NCBI GenBank assembly: GCA_016647705.1
Contig: CM028335.1
Coordinates: 20,314,905-20,378,904 of the forward strand
DNA: 64,000 nucleotides
Direction of reading: 5' to 3'
From: Eucommia ulmoides
Lineage: Eukaryota > Streptophyta > Magnoliopsida > Garryales > Eucommiaceae
This document shows, one piece after another, positions 47,339-60,844 of the stretch (position 1 is the stretch's first letter; each line of letters starts with the position of its first letter). The notes under the pieces were generated by a model that saw nothing but the letters and a program-made list of their open reading frames with translations, was not told the DNA's origin and did not search any database. The translations under genes and the position numbers were made by a program.

Positions 47339-48168
47339 GTTTGCGGTTATTCTTCGATGTTTGATTGTGTTTATCGTTCTTGTTTGTTGATTATGCTTAG
47401 ATTTATAATTCGAGAATTCGGGGTTCGACAAACCCCGAATTCGGATTAGGGTAAACGAACGTCATGATCCAATAACCCGGGAGAGAGTTGGATTGTGTAC
47501 AATCGATGACGTCGGGGCAAGACTCACGTGACCTAGGGTTGTTAAGACATTGAGGGGGACTTAATCGTTGACTTGAAGTCACATATTCCCTCGTCTTACA
47601 CTCAAGAGAAGTGGAGGATGAGTTTATGAACTAAGATTGTCAATAGGATAAACACAACGCGACGATCCAATAACCCGGGTGGGAGTTGGATTGTGCGCAA
47701 TCAATGACATTGGGGTAAGACTCATGCGACTTAGGGTCGTTAAGATATTGAGGCGGGCTTCTTCATTGACGTGAAGTCGCGTACTCCCTCGTCTTACACT
47801 CGGGAGAGGTAGCAGGGGAGTTTACGATCTGGGATTGTCGGTTAAATCGAACGCCGTTAACATAAACTAAAACAAGATTGAACACGTATTCGTAAATGAA
47901 ATTAATCCCAAGACAATCTATTATCTCAATACTATCTCAATGTAGTATTAGTATAGTTAAATTAGTATTTTAGTATTAGTATTTAATTAAATTACATTTT
48001 TAGCGCCTAGATAAAATTAGGTCATGACAAACACGATATTCGATATTAACGACAACCAATCCCTGTGGATACGATATCCGATCTTAAAGATCACATTATA
48101 CTAAAATTTTGACCTTGTACACTTGCGAGTAGTCAATACGCAAGCGTGTAACAAACGCTCGTCATACA
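47339..48168 (+). repeat. Partial 5' LTR of the second gypsy element
   Basis: Matches 50866-51662 through TTGTTTGTTGATTATGCTTA and the doubled GATCCAATAACCCGGG unit (about 47465-47640 and 47655-47830). It is followed by the worn tRNA-Asp primer site. Confidence 0.78.
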
Positions 48169-50068
48169 AGTTTTTGGTGCTATTGCTGGGGATTGTGTTT
48201 GTCGTTTATTATTGATATTGTGAATAAATGACCCGATTTTACTTTAGGCATTTATTTTGTATATAATTTTTGTTTGTAGTTTTGTTTTTATTTCGTATGT
48301 AGGGTACTTGGCGATGTTAGATTGACAGGTAATGATTCATTTATTTCAATGGGATTCTGAGTCGTTTATAGTGCAGGCACCATGCACATAAGCCGGTGAG
48401 GCGTGTCGTTGAAAGATCAAGCTGAACAAGGCAAAACCTCACCAAGCTTGAGGGCGTTCTAAAAATGTTGGGCCGAGGACATTAAACCACACCCTTCTTG
48501 AGAGGTAACCCAAGGTCAAATAAATTAAATTCGTCACATCCGACTTGATTCGAATGCGAGATTCTCTCGCCTCTCAAGTACGTGTTTGAAACCCCCTTCG
48601 TCAACATGCTTTAATTTCCTATATGTTGAGATTGATGATTGGGCCATTGAGAACACTGTCCGTTTTAAGTTCAGAAGTGATGTCTAGTATTTAGTATTGT
48701 TAGTTTATGTTGTTTTGTTTTTACCGTATTGCATGTTTGTTTAGGTTAGTTTGTGTTTGTTTGTTGTTGTCGTGTGCATGCTGAGTTTTGCGTTCATCTA
48801 TACCGTTATCCGATGACGATATTACCCCCTGGTTGTTTTCAACGTCAAGGGTAATACCCATGCATGTGTGTTCTGTGTGCTTGACAATGCATTTTGGTGA
48901 AAATTATTGTAGATACTAATTTACACGAGCACATAGACTCAATGTATTTCTATTCAATTGATTTGAGGATAATTATCGATTAGCCAAATTCATGACAAAT
49001 TAAGGATTCTAGAACCTGATTGAGGGGAAGCTTGAGGCAAAATCCTAGGCGAGGTAGTTCAGGAGATATGATTTAGGCATTTTTTTTATCGCTTGAGCCT
49101 TTGAAGCCTACCTTGTAAAATGTTTATCCCTGGTTACCCTGTCGAAGCCTAAATGACATTTCAATTCTGAACACATAAGCAAATACCTCAGATAATTGAT
49201 CTTTTTCTAAACCTTTATCGCTTAACCGAAGGCACATATTTGAGTGAATCAAGCTAGCAGTTGCAAATGCTACTTGATGTGGGCGGTTGGGTTTAGGGCG
49301 AACTTCGGATTGGTTCAGTATTCGAGTACTCACTTGTCATTTTTCTTTCGTTTTAACCACACCCATGAAATCATACTAATCGAATAAGTTTGGGGGTATG
49401 ATTCTTAAAAAAATAAAAAAATAATAAATAAATAAATATATATATATATAAAATTAATTCACGTTTCTTTAGACAAGTGAATACGTCAGGCTTAAATGTT
49501 TGTTTAGAATTGTTTCCAATTTTTATATATATGGGGGTTCGAGAGTGAATATGCCAAGCATTGAGTCTTGGGTAACATTAAGCTAACAACGTTAACCCGT
49601 TTTCTATTCCGAAATACCCTTGGCCAAATTTTTCAAAACCGAACCAAGTCCTTCTAATCTCTATAAACTACTCAACCTACATTCGTGGAAAGTGGACTCA
49701 AATCAGGCATATGGAAATCCTAGTCCTTTACGGTCTAACTCATGAGTTTAGTTAGTGGATGATCCAATCCGGTCGTTATATAGTTATATTATTGAGTCTT
49801 GCACTAACATGTTTATAGGATCTAGAATGGTGATCAACATTATTGCATGTCAAAATTCTAGAACCACATGATGTGTTTTACTGCCTGAACTCGATATGAC
49901 TGGCGGTTGTTGAGGGAAAAATAAATAGGTCGTCAGAAGAAGTCAAAACTCACATCTCGTTATGTTTAGGATGTATTTAGGTTGTTTGTTATTTCATTTA
50001 GTTGTGTTTTTCATTTTCGTGTGTGGGTTTTGTTCGAGGACTTGTAAAATTCTAAGTTTTGGGGTATT

Positions 50069-51662
50069 TGATTGGTGTGATCTACCTACATATTTCCAAA
50101 TTAGTTTTGTTAGTTTTAGAGTATTTTTATAGTTTATTTTATTACGTTTCACTTAGTTTTTACTCTTTTTGTATAAATCAAGTGCGTGGGGGTGAAAATG
50201 TATGAAATTGGAGTGTAAACAATCAATTTGGACCAAAAACAATCGAAGAACGGTAGAAAAACAAGCACGAGGGCAATATTCAAAACAACAGCCTACCGCC
50301 GCGGCGTCCAGACTTCCGCCGCGGCGGTGAAAATGCAGAGTGGGCTTATCATGCTGGACATCCACCGCCACAGCGGTGAGATCCACCGTTGCGGTAGTGA
50401 AACTGTAGAATGGTCCTGAATCGACTACTTTCTTCACTGCCTAGGTGAACATTAAACCGACATACTCCACTGCCGCGGCGGTGGCCTCTGTACAGATTTA
50501 AGATATTTTTTAGGATATATTGCCTATTTAAACCCTTCATCTCCTTCTCTCTTCTGATGGAATCACCCCCTAGGGCCCTCAAACTATATTTTAGGGTGAC
50601 TTTGAGAGATATTTGAGGGAGAGCTCTCAACCCGAGGAAGACGATGAAGGAAGAAGCGAGAGGTGAACGGTTTTAGCACCAAATCTTCGGATATCGACTA
50701 AGTCGTTCGTTTCTTTTCTTTATTTTCTTCATTTCGGTAGTTGTTGAGCATGTTTACGCCATTTTACATTGTATACATAGTTATGACCATTGGTTAAACA
50801 TAGGTTGTTTAGGGATTATTAATAAATTTATGAATACGTTGTTTAGTTGAGTTTGTATTTTGTTTGCGGTTGTTCTTCGATGTTTGATTGTGTTTATCGT
50901 TCTTGTTTGTTGATTATGCTTAGACTTATAATTCGAGAATTTGGGGTTTAACAAACCCTAGATTCGGACTAGGGTAAACTAACGTCACGATCCAATAACC
51001 TGAGAGGGAGTTGGATTGTGTACAATCGATGACGTTAGGGCAAGACTTACGTGACCTAGGGTTGTTAAAACGCTGAGGGGGACTTCTTCATTGACTCGAA
51101 GTCTCGTATTTCCTCATCTTACACTCGGGAGAGGTAGCGGGGGAGTTTACAAATTGAGATTGTCGATAGGATAAACACAACGCGACGATCCAATAACCCG
51201 GGAGGAAGTTCAATTGTGCTCAATCAATGATGTTGGGGCAAGACTCACGCAACCTAATGTCATTAAGACATTGAGGGGGACTTCTTCGTTGATGCGAAGT
51301 CGCGCATTCCCTCGTCTTACACTCGGGAGAGGTGGCGGGGGAGTTTACGAACTGAGATTGTTGGATAAGTCGAACGTCGTTAACATAAACTAAAACGAGA
51401 TTAAATACGTATTCGTAAACGAAACTAATCCCTAGACAATCTATTCTCTCAAAACTATCTCAATGTAGTAATAGTATAGTTAAATTAATATTTAATTAAA
51501 TTTTATTTTTAGCGCCTAGATAAAATTAGATCATGACAAATACGGTATTTGATAATAACAACAATCAATCCCAGTGTATACGATACCCGATTTTAAAGAT
51601 CACATTATAGTAAAACTTTGACCTCGTACACTTGCGAGTAGTCAATAAGCGAGCGTGTAACA
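50069..51662 (+). repeat. 3' LTR of the second gypsy element
   Basis: Starts TGATTGGTGTGATCTACC. It carries GC-rich hairpin words (about 50293-50325, 50365-50390, 50470-50485), a TATTTAAACCC promoter-like word (about 50525), then two tandem copies of a unit containing GATCCAATAACC and ACACTCGGGAGAGGT (about 50990-51180 and 51181-51370). Confidence 0.8.
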
Positions 51663-51948
51663 CCTATCCTATATTATATAGATTTAGTCAAAAATAATTT
51701 GCCAAAACTAATTTTACAATTAAAGATAATAAGTTTCATTTGTTTCTTAGAAAAATTCATTTACAATCGTGAAAATAATCACATATAATTGTGATTACTC
51801 ATTATGCGGAAAAGTCAGAAGTTCACAATAAAATTAGAAAAAAGAGGAACATAAAAAATATGTAGTTTGGGTTTCAATCAAACAGGATGTGAGAGTTTTC
51901 ATGTTGGGATGACTCTATTTTCAATCCTTCATTTTCATTATAACCATT

Positions 51949-54215
51949 TGTTGGCCCAATGAACTACCCAAGATGGAGAGATGAATTGGGTAGTTATAAA
52001 AATTTAAACAATTAAATCCTTCAACCCTTAATTTATCAAATAATCAATTTATCATAAATCAATTATTATCTTTGTTACGCAACAGATAAGTGTTTATATT
52101 CGAAGTGCACACCTAAACAAAATATGATAAAAAGAATAACAAATCAACACATCAAGATATATCCTGGTTTAACAAACTAGTCTTGCCTAATCCAGTCCCC
52201 CGAGCTCCATGGAGATTCACAACCACTAAACCCTCGATCCATTTACTAGGTACAAACCAAACACTTACAACGATTCTTTTCTCAGGCTCAGAATCAACCT
52301 TTACAATTTCTTTTTCCCAGGTTAAGGAGGAACTTTACCTTTTTACCAGGTCAAAGACTAACCTAATTCTATTACAGAAATAATCACTACCTAATCCTTT
52401 TACAGACTAAAGATCAAACCAAATCCTTTTAATAGGGTAAAGATCAAAACTCCCAACTCTCCAAGTATCATTTTCACAGATAAGGATGGAACCTTCATAA
52501 TTCACTCAATTCAAATCCAAAAGAATTATAACCTAATTCTTTTCAAGGTAAAAGAATAACCTCACCTTTTTATACCTTAGGCAAAGATCAAACCTCAATA
52601 TTTTTTCTGGAAAATATTGAAACCCTAGCTACCCTGACTAGACACTGACCCAATCATGTCTAATTCGCTCAAACTCACAAATATAAAAAATTATGAGTTT
52701 TTTCCCATTCGGAACTTCTACCACCTCAAAACAATTATACTCAATTAATGTCTCAAAATTTACTAAGTGATAGAATTAAAGTGAGACAAATTAATATCTG
52801 ATTATAAATAAGTGTGGGTAACATAGAATTAAACATGCAATCAGATAATATCACAAAATTGTTTTAAAAAGAATTTTTATGCTCATAAGTTTAAAAATGA
52901 TTTTTGAATGATCTTATATCCAATTAATAAACAATAATATGAAATCAAATTTAAGCACAATAACTAGGAAAAATCTCACCAGGAAAACACCGAAGTATAG
53001 AAACATGATTGTAAAACAACACAGATCGGTGATGTCAATTCAACAACGCTTTAGCTCAAGAACTTTTCACACAAATTATCTCTCGAAAAAATCTCAACAG
53101 AATAATAACTATTAGAAAGCTTAGGAACTTGATAGTTCTTGATGTCCTTCAATCCAAATTCGTAGGTCTATATATAAGGAATTAGATAAAGCCTTTCAAC
53201 AACTTGTTTTCAAATGATAGGTCTCTAAAAGGCACCTATAGACCCCATATATCATATCATTTCAATTATGAAATATTTCATTTAAAAATAACATTTAAAT
53301 CTCTTAAGTATACCCACAAATTATTTCTTAAACATCAATCATAAAGATAAGAAGTATTTAGTTGCTAAAATTAAGAGAATTTTTAATTATATGTACTAAA
53401 TCAATAGGGATATCAAAATAGATGTATCTTAACTTTAGTATTTTCAAACCCTCGAAATACTCCATTGAGTTTGTTAAAAATGGCTAGTTTTTTACCGAAA
53501 CCTTAAAATCCTTGAAATCTCAACCCACACAGTCGGTTGACCGATTGATTCAGGATGTAACACAGGCCAAACCTTTAAGGAAATTAGTTCACCGATTGAT
53601 TTAGGATGTAATCCAAGCCAAAATCGAACCACGGTCGTTTAACCAATCCTTCCACGATCGATTGACCGATCGATTTAGAGAGTCATCTTTCAGCCCTTCA
53701 CCCATCGGTTGACCTATCCTCTCCTGGTCGGTTGACCAATCGATGATGGATTTTCATTTTCACACTTATTTTAGCTCCAAAATTCATCATTTAAACACAT
53801 TAACCAATTGCTTTTTTCGGTTAACACAATTGACAGTAAAATACAACTTTAATCATTATTCTTATTTGGTTAATTTTCATTCTTCAATTTCACACAGGAA
53901 CAAATATTTGAACACTAATCAAGATCCTAAATTTTATCAAATCGAACACACAAAGAAATATAATTCATTAATTAGTGTCGTGTGTGATCCTAATTTGGGT
54001 TGCATTAAGAATATAAGAGTATTTGAGTTATTTTCACCAAATTTGTTCCGAATTTTCAGTACACTTTATTTCTTCAATGTCCATCTTTGCACCCTTGATA
54101 ATTTTATCATGATTCAATATTTAATTGGAATGTTTTTACTGAAACACTCAACAAACACATTAGTTCCACCAAAAACATCAACCCTTAATTGTCCATCAAA
54201 ATCCCGGGATCAATA
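51949..54215 (-). repeat. Solo LTR related to the large copia LTR
   Basis: Starts TGTTGGCCCAATGAACTACC and ends near GGGATCAATA. It follows the same landmarks as 28818-30987 (CCCGAGCTCCA(T/C)GGA, CAGGCTCAGAATCAACC, AATTGGGTAG, ACACAGGAACAAAT) but is clearly more diverged, so it belongs to a sister subfamily. No interior adjoins it and I see no clean target duplication (CCATT left, CTGTT right). The plus-strand open frame at 53743-54225 is a by-product of this LTR. Confidence 0.82.
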
Positions 54216-55139
54216 CTGTTTATAATCATTAATCATTACCATATTTACATTCTTGTCATGTGTTTATTTATATTATAAGTGAATTGAACCAGTTGTTCAA
54301 TTTCTAATTTATTAATATATTTATATATAAAATAATAATTGAAAAATATTTGGATACAATTTTTTTTTCGCGACAACTTAATAATTATTGCCAAATGATG
54401 GTAATGTTGCCAAAAATCTCAAGCATGTGCAAAAGACTTCTCATGTACCAAAAACCTCCTCAATCTATAAGTAAGTAACCCGCAAAACCGATAATCTCAA
54501 AGAGGGACACCGATGTGGTGTCGACCAAAGAACCTCCAGCGTGAGAATAAGTTAGTCTGTTTGTGGGTGAAAGCTCAAATACTTGGGTCATGTTTAATAT
54601 GTTGATACCTTTTGTCATTTATGGACCTATTTGTTTATGCCGTTTGTTGGTGAAATCTCCCGCTCCATGATCCACCGGTATCTCCAAGGGATTCGCTGGA
54701 GATCACGCTGCATACAGTGAGTTAGTTGCGGCCTTCTTCTTGCATAGGATTGTGGGGTTTGGACTAATCTTCTTGTGGCCTTCCATAGTGGGCTTTGTTC
54801 ATACCTGATTGGGTAGCATTATTGAACCTTCTTCTATTCATGTATTGGGTTACTCTCATGAGAAAACCTTATGCTAGGTAAGCCGACGAATTCAGGTAGA
54901 GGAAACCACCGAGTCACTTCTTCTAGGCTAGTTTCAACAACCCAACCCGACCCATTAAAGCCTTTTAAGCTTCTATTAAATATGGGTGAGAATTGTTCCC
55001 ATATCATTTGCCCTTCTAACTTTCGTGATAGTTCGAAGAAGTAAGACAAAAGTCCACCTCTCCGTTTGCATAAGTTCTTGACTCTTTCTTCTGATTTCCT
55101 GATCATCTTGTTGTTTTCGTATGTTTTCTATTGTTGTTA

Positions 55140-57750
55140 TTCTATTCTGAATATGACTTCCAGTCCATCGAAGAGTCCAGCGGAGGTTAGTTCGTCGTCA
55201 ACTCCTCTTTTGGAGAAGACGACGACCACCAAAGATCGTACTTCTACCAATTTCCCAGTGAACTAGGGAAATCACGATGCTCAAAATTTTATGGAGGAAT
55301 ATCTAGAGCAATTCTGAGACAAATACAGTATCCCTACATCAGTTGCATCTGAGAATAAACGTCCCTATACTACAAAAAATGACAAAATATGCCTTTTTAT
55401 GTGGATGTTTGAGTATGGGATTAAGCTTCCTCTTACCTATTTTATTTATATCCTTTTTTTTTTTTTTATCAATTAGAGATTACCCCAGACCAATTAGTAG
55501 CTAATGGGTTCTGTTGGATTATGGGAGCTGTAGACCTTTCTCGGGTAAATGTTGTTCCCCTCACCATAGAGATGATTAAGTGTCTGTTCTCTTAAATTCC
55601 ATTAAAGCACTAACATATACCATTACTCAGCCATCAAGAACTATTCTTTCCTCACCAATCTTCCTTCAGCGTTAAAAGGTTGGAAGAGACGATATTATTT
55701 CTTTAATGGAGATTGGGAGTTCTCTCTTTGTGAGATAGGGAAGCCTTCAGTCATACTGAAGCACTTTAATTTCTTGAGTAACTTTCTTTTTATTTATCTC
55801 TACCTTCTGGTCTTAGTTTATTAATATTGGTTTGGTCATGTTCTTATATCCTCATGGATCTTTTTATGCAGGTGAAGGGGCTTGCAAGAGTTTCCGCCTT
55901 ACATCTAAGGTTGTGGACAAATTGAAGAAGCTCCTGGTGCTAGAAAAATATCCTTGCAAGGTCCTTACCTACGATCCATTTAAACCAACCAAGATGGATA
56001 AATCTCAAGTTAGTCATATGCAAAGCCTGGCTCTAGGGAAGAGAAAGAAAGCGCCTTAGAAAACATCTCAACCACCTGTACAACCTCATTCTCCCCAGCT
56101 TATTGCCACTCATCCAACAGTAAACTGACCTCTCGCATCTTGGCTCGTCCAATCAATGCCATCAGACTCTGATGACTTGTAACCGCTTGGCAAAAAACGA
56201 TGTTGGGTGGTTTCTGTACAGGTCCCCAATACACAAGTTCCAATTTCTACTGATTTTCGTGGGCCGGAGCTTGTTACTCGTCTGGCTGGGACCTCCATAG
56301 TTCGTGCCCTTATAGTTACTGTTGCCAATTCTGCTACACCTCTACCTTCTACTTCAACGGCATCCAACCGTGGCACATTCATTTTACCAAGCATTCGTGG
56401 CGCTTCTCATAAACAGATGTGTCAATTGTTAAATGAGGCGGGCCTTACAGTTCTAGTTCACTGGGAGATTTTCGACATCGCCATTCGAGCTCTCTTTTAG
56501 CAATCCTGGGATAAGAGTCGAGCTAAAATTAGAAATCGTAGCCGTGTAGAGCTTTTCCGCACATTTATTTGTGCACTCCTTCAGGTAACTTTATTTTAAA
56601 ATTGCGCTTATTCTTTGGAGTTGTGTTGTGGATTTTGGTTTAAACCCCTACTTGTTTTGTAGAGCGTCCATTTGTTTTATGCGTTGGCTGGAAGCTCGGA
56701 TAACATGACTAAGTTGGATACTCAGCTCATGCATCAGCTGACAGAGTCAAGTCAACTAGAAGAAGACCTTCATGTTCTTTAGGAGAAGAGGATTTCTCTG
56801 GAGACTGATCTGGAATTGGACAGATTGTCTAGGGAGAAATTTGAAACTGATATGAAAGTTGCCAACGCTCAATGTGAGATTCTCTAGAATAGCAACTAGT
56901 TGCTGATAAGTGAGACCAATAAGTTTTTAACTGAAAGTTCATTACTGAGAGACGAGCTCAGTGTCATGAGGTCTGATGTTGATTCGTTGAAGATCAAGCT
57001 CAAAACAAAAGAAGATTCCCTCTAGCATTCAGAAAACGAAGAAGGTCTGATATCGGCTGAGTTGAACTCCAAAAAGATTAGAGCTTCCGTATTGAAGGAC
57101 AAGTCGGTCGACCTAGCGAAAGTAAAATAAGAGCTGTCTGCAGCCATAGAGCTGAGGATAAAGGAAAATAAAGAGAAAATCAAGCAGATACGAATGTAGT
57201 TTGATAGCCTCAAGAAGAAAATCCAATTGGTTAGCTTTATATACTACCAAGAACATATGCAAAAGGAACACCTAGAGCTTAACCTTGTCTTTTTGGAGAA
57301 GGTTTTAGAGTGTGAGGAATAGGAAGATGAGGATACTGAAACCATTGTAGAAGGAGAGGGAGTTCCGGATGATATGGCAATACATATGCCAATCACAACC
57401 GAAATCCCAACATCTGCCACTGAGGTTACTAGTGTGACCTCAATTCCATGCTCCACACTCGCCGATCTAACAGTGGTTGATCTTTTGTTGACTACGTCAG
57501 TAAGTCAGTTCATAGTTGGTTCAACTCTGCCACAAGTAGATCAGGCTCCAATTCTACTTATGGGAGATCAAACATCAGTTCTACTTGTTACAGATCAGGC
57601 TCCAACTCTGCCAATAGCAGGTCGGTCTTTAGCTCCACCTACATAAGATCAAGCTAAAGCTCAACCCAACAATCCAGTTCTTCTAGTTCCCACTAGACTC
57701 CCGGTTGAGGTCCAACCAGACAATGCAAACCAGCGTAGGACGTCCTGATT
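55140..57750 (+). pseudogene. Antisense frame of the Tat-like element: gypsy-type transposon domain plus coiled coil (fossil)
   Basis: The plus strand begins near 55153 with MTSSPSKSPAEVSSSSTP. It continues with a region resembling the 'putative gypsy type transposon' domain: CLFMWMFEYGIKLPLTYF (about 55390-55443), then VANGFCWIMGAVDLSRVNVV, and later YFFNGDWEFSLCEIGKPSVI. A basic segment follows at 55832-56059, then a long heptad-rich coiled coil (about 56700-57300) and an acidic and Thr/Pro-rich tail to about 57645 (IPTSATEVTSVTSIPCSTLA). Short introns are likely. It is broken. In Tat elements this position is taken by an antisense extra frame of unknown function. Confidence 0.5.
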
Positions 57751-58084
57751 TGTCAATTGTCTTTTCAATTTTTAATATCTTTTATTTTTTGTAATGATGA
57801 TAGTTTGTAATTATAACCTACTTAAACAGTCACCGCCCTTATTAGCTTTAGAAACCACTTTCATAATTACGGTACATCTTTCATCATTTCACATCATTTA
57901 TTTGCCATAAATAATGTGCATGCCCGAAGATTCACTTTTACTTCTTTTTCCATTTTGCTCATTGGTTTAACTATTTAAAGTCAAACCGTTTGACAATTTT
58001 ATTTTTTTTTATCAAATATTCTTTTGTTTTTCTTCCTTTTTTCTTGTTTCCTTCATTCCTTACTGCTTTCTTTCTTATGCTTTA

Positions 58085-58530
58085 ATAGTGTCTACTTCTT
58101 TCAACAAAATCGAACTCGAGAGGAAAAATGAGATCAAGAATGGCTACCGATTTAGGGAACTGATGATGATGGCAAAGACCCTCACCCACGAGCACCCTCG
58201 TCTTCGGGCTATCGAGGATGCCTAAACAGTTTACCAAGCTTTGGATGCGGCCCATTTTTCTGCGATCTCAGAGCTCCAAGAGTCCCGGGGGATTTTGAGA
58301 GAGGCTGACGCCAAGATCCTCGACCTGAGGGGCCAAGTCCAACTTCATAAGGATTGTACAGAACTGTTGAAAGAGAAGAGGGACAAGCTTTGGGAGAAGA
58401 ACGAAGAGAATAAGGAGAAGATCCATTTTGTGGTACTAGTACTCAACCAGTAGGAAAAGCACTACTTCTATCGCTCCAACTTCGATTCAAAGGATTTGGG
58501 TCTGTTTCCTTCTCCTGGGTCGGACTAGCT
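58085..58530 (+). pseudogene. Second coiled-coil frame near the Tat-like antisense region (fossil)
   Basis: Reads NKIELERKNEIKNGYRFREL, then DAAHFSAISELQESRGILRE, ADAKILDLRGQVQLHKDC and LLKEKRDKLWEKNEENKEKI, a continuous helical, charged heptad pattern, ending SKDLGLFPSPGSD. It may be a downstream exon of the preceding antisense frame or a separate one. No family was recognised. Confidence 0.4.
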
Positions 58531-59099
58531 TTGCCTATTCAACCCTGGTTTATACTAAAAGTTCTTTACTTTATTTTATTTTATATGTACTATAAACAAT
58601 TTCTATTTTTTTTTAATTATTTATTTTGATGATGAACAATCTCCCCTTCCCCCCCTCCCCCCAAAAAAAAATTCTTTTAAATGAAATGAAATGGGTTTAG
58701 GGTATGATGTGGTCTTTTTGCTGTGCATTGTGTGTGATTGTTTGTAGTTGTTTGTAACTTTATACTGCACCATGGACAGTGTTGACACATTTGCACGTTT
58801 GCTACTATATATGCGTTATGATCTTCTGTGATCATGTCCTGCTTCGTTCTCCTTCGTCCTCCTTCAAAACTTATTTGATTTATGAATATGTTATGGACTC
58901 ATGTAGGCTTTTGAATGAAAGAACAGAATATTGTACATGTAACTTAGACTTGTAGAATTGTAGTTCATGTCTTTAGTATTTATCAGCCTTTTATTTGAAT
59001 ATAAATTGTTTGTTGATCTGCTTGTACAATAGTAATCATAGTATTGCACGAGGTTGATATTATAAGTTCACTTTACATAGTGGTTTTTCTTCCACTTAT

Positions 59100-59935
59100 T
59101 TCCTTTCTGAACAGAACTCATCAGTTCATTTTTACACAGTAAATTTCATTGCTTTGAATGGTTTTACTTCTGAACTGTTCTTGTCAGTTCGTTCTTGCAC
59201 TTGAATTATGATCTCAATCACTATATTTTCTTTCCGAGCTAATTTTATCAGGTCTTTTCTATATCTAGCACTTACTGATTTTTATCACCTTGAGCGTTTT
59301 TATTTTCTTAATTGATTTCTTCAGTCTTTCACACTTAACACTTAGTGAGTTTCACTTTAAGTGTTTTATTTTTGAACTGATCTCCTCAGTTCGTCTTCAT
59401 AAATATCACTCAGTAACTTGCACATTGAGTGTTTTTGGTCAAACTACACTTTGTGATTTGATCACTACTGAGTATTTCTTTGTTGAACTGATCTGCACAG
59501 CTTGCATTTTACTTGGTGATTTTTCACTACAAATGTTTTAGGGTGAACCGATCTCCTCAATTCGTAGTACACGTATAATTGGTGATTTTATCACTAGAAA
59601 TGTTTTTTTGGCAAACTAATCTCCTGAGTTTGTCTTACACTTGATTTTTTCACTGCAAATGTTTTTGGGCAAACTAATCTCTTTAGTTCGTATTACACGT
59701 ATTTTTAGTGATTTATCACTACAAATGTTTTTTGGTGAACTGATCTCTTCAGTTTGTATTACACGTACACTTGGTGATTTATCACTACAAATGTTTTTTT
59801 TTTTTTGGCAAACTGATCTTCTCAGTTCTTTTTAACCTTACACTTGGTGGTTTTTATCACTGAGTGTTTTCTTTGGCCAACTGATCTCCTCAGCTTGTTC
59901 CATGTTTTACACTATTTTTATCACTGATTGTTTAT
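59100..59935. repeat. Tandem array of 60-70 bp units
   Basis: About twelve to thirteen units, each built from a T-run, (G/C)AACTGATCTCCTCAGTT, a CGT(A/C)TTACAC part and a GGTGATTTATCACTACAAATG part. Units in the middle (about 59480-59800) are closest to each other, and those at the edges are more diverged. Each unit contains a small inverted repeat (GTGATTTATCAC). The array gives spurious open frames (59290-59541, 59641-59835). Confidence 0.92.
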
Positions 59936-60189
59936 TTGTTTTAGGTGTTGTGGTTATTTCAAACCTTTCGCTCTATTTATCCCTATGCATTGTTTACTCC
60001 AATCATTTATTGATCAGATTATCATATCCGCAAACCATTGAATTTTTTAAGAAAACAACTTTTATTTATTTACTCATTCAATGAACAATTCATAACGAAT
60101 GGAAATAACTTCAAAATTTAAAGTCATAAAATCAAAAGAAAAACAAGTTTCAACAAAATACTTTCATAAGTGCGCAATGTTCTATGGTC

Positions 60190-60844
60190 ATGGAATTGGC
60201 ACCTCGTTTAAGTCTTCCAACTAGTAAGTCCATGGCCTATTTATCTTCGTTACTTTGTACGGTCCTTCCCAGTTAGGGGCTAGCTTACCTAAGTGCGCCT
60301 CTAGGTGGTGTGGCATTACTCATCAGAGAACAAGTTCTTTTATTTCAAAATATCTTGGACGTACTGCATGGTTGGATATTTTTGCCACCTTTAACTTGTC
60401 GGCTACCATCCTTAGTGTTGTCATGCCTCTTTTCTCCTCAAGTTGGTCCAAATCATAGCATATAGCGGATTCATTTTCAACGAGGTTAATTGTGTTGTCG
60501 CATCTTGAGGGTAGCCCTATCTCTACTAGAACTACCGCCTTAGTCCCGAAGGTCATAGAGTACGATGTGTCTCCCGTAGTTGTTCTGGAAGTCGTTCTAT
60601 AGGACCACAGGATTCCTAGCAGTTCTTCTACCCATTTTTCCTTAGCATCGTCCAACCACTTCTTGAGCGCTTCTTTGATATACTTGTTTGTTACCTGAAC
60701 TTGTCCATTCGCTTGCAGGTATGATGGGCCTGATGTTTGGTACTGAATCTTCAGCTCTTGATACATTCTTCCAATTTTTCCTCCAATCAATAGGGTCCCA
60801 TTGTTCGATATTAGTATTGTTGGAATACCAAAATGACATATCAC
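60190..60844 (-). pseudogene. Gypsy integrase (fossil, Tat-like)
   Basis: CHFGIPTILISNNGT, IQYQTSGPSYLQANGQVQVT and KKWLDDAKEKWVEELLGILW form the integrase core end, and TTGDTSYSMTFGTKAVVLVE follows. HLEAHLGKLAPNWEGPYKV-type sequence near 60200-60290 is the C-terminal fold. The position downstream of RNase H is normal for gypsy pol. Confidence 0.85.

Larger units (their letters stand above)
47339..51662 (+). mobile_element. Second member of the gag-poor gypsy family, fossil
   Basis: LTR sequence at 47339-48168 (a partial copy) matches the second half of the LTR at 50069-51662. After the first copy comes TGGTGCTATTGCTGGGGA (about 48175), a worn tRNA-Asp primer site. Before the second is the AAGTTTTGGGGTAT purine tract. 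The interior (48190-50060) matches the non-coding interior of the element at 18020-23235, with only a trace of its gag start (about 48313-48370). No pol is visible. Each LTR contains a tandem pair of about 190 bp. The element is broken and old. Confidence 0.75.

Noticed and set aside
51944-54220. Target duplication for the solo LTR at 51949-54215
   Set aside because: CCATT and CTGTT agree at only three of five bases, too weak to claim.
53743-54225. 160-codon plus-strand frame
   Set aside because: It lies wholly within a solo LTR and is rich in Asn, Phe, His and Ile, as expected of AT-rich chance coding.
59100-59935. CRISPR-like array
   Set aside because: The units are continuous and diverged without unique spacers, and the DNA is plant nuclear.
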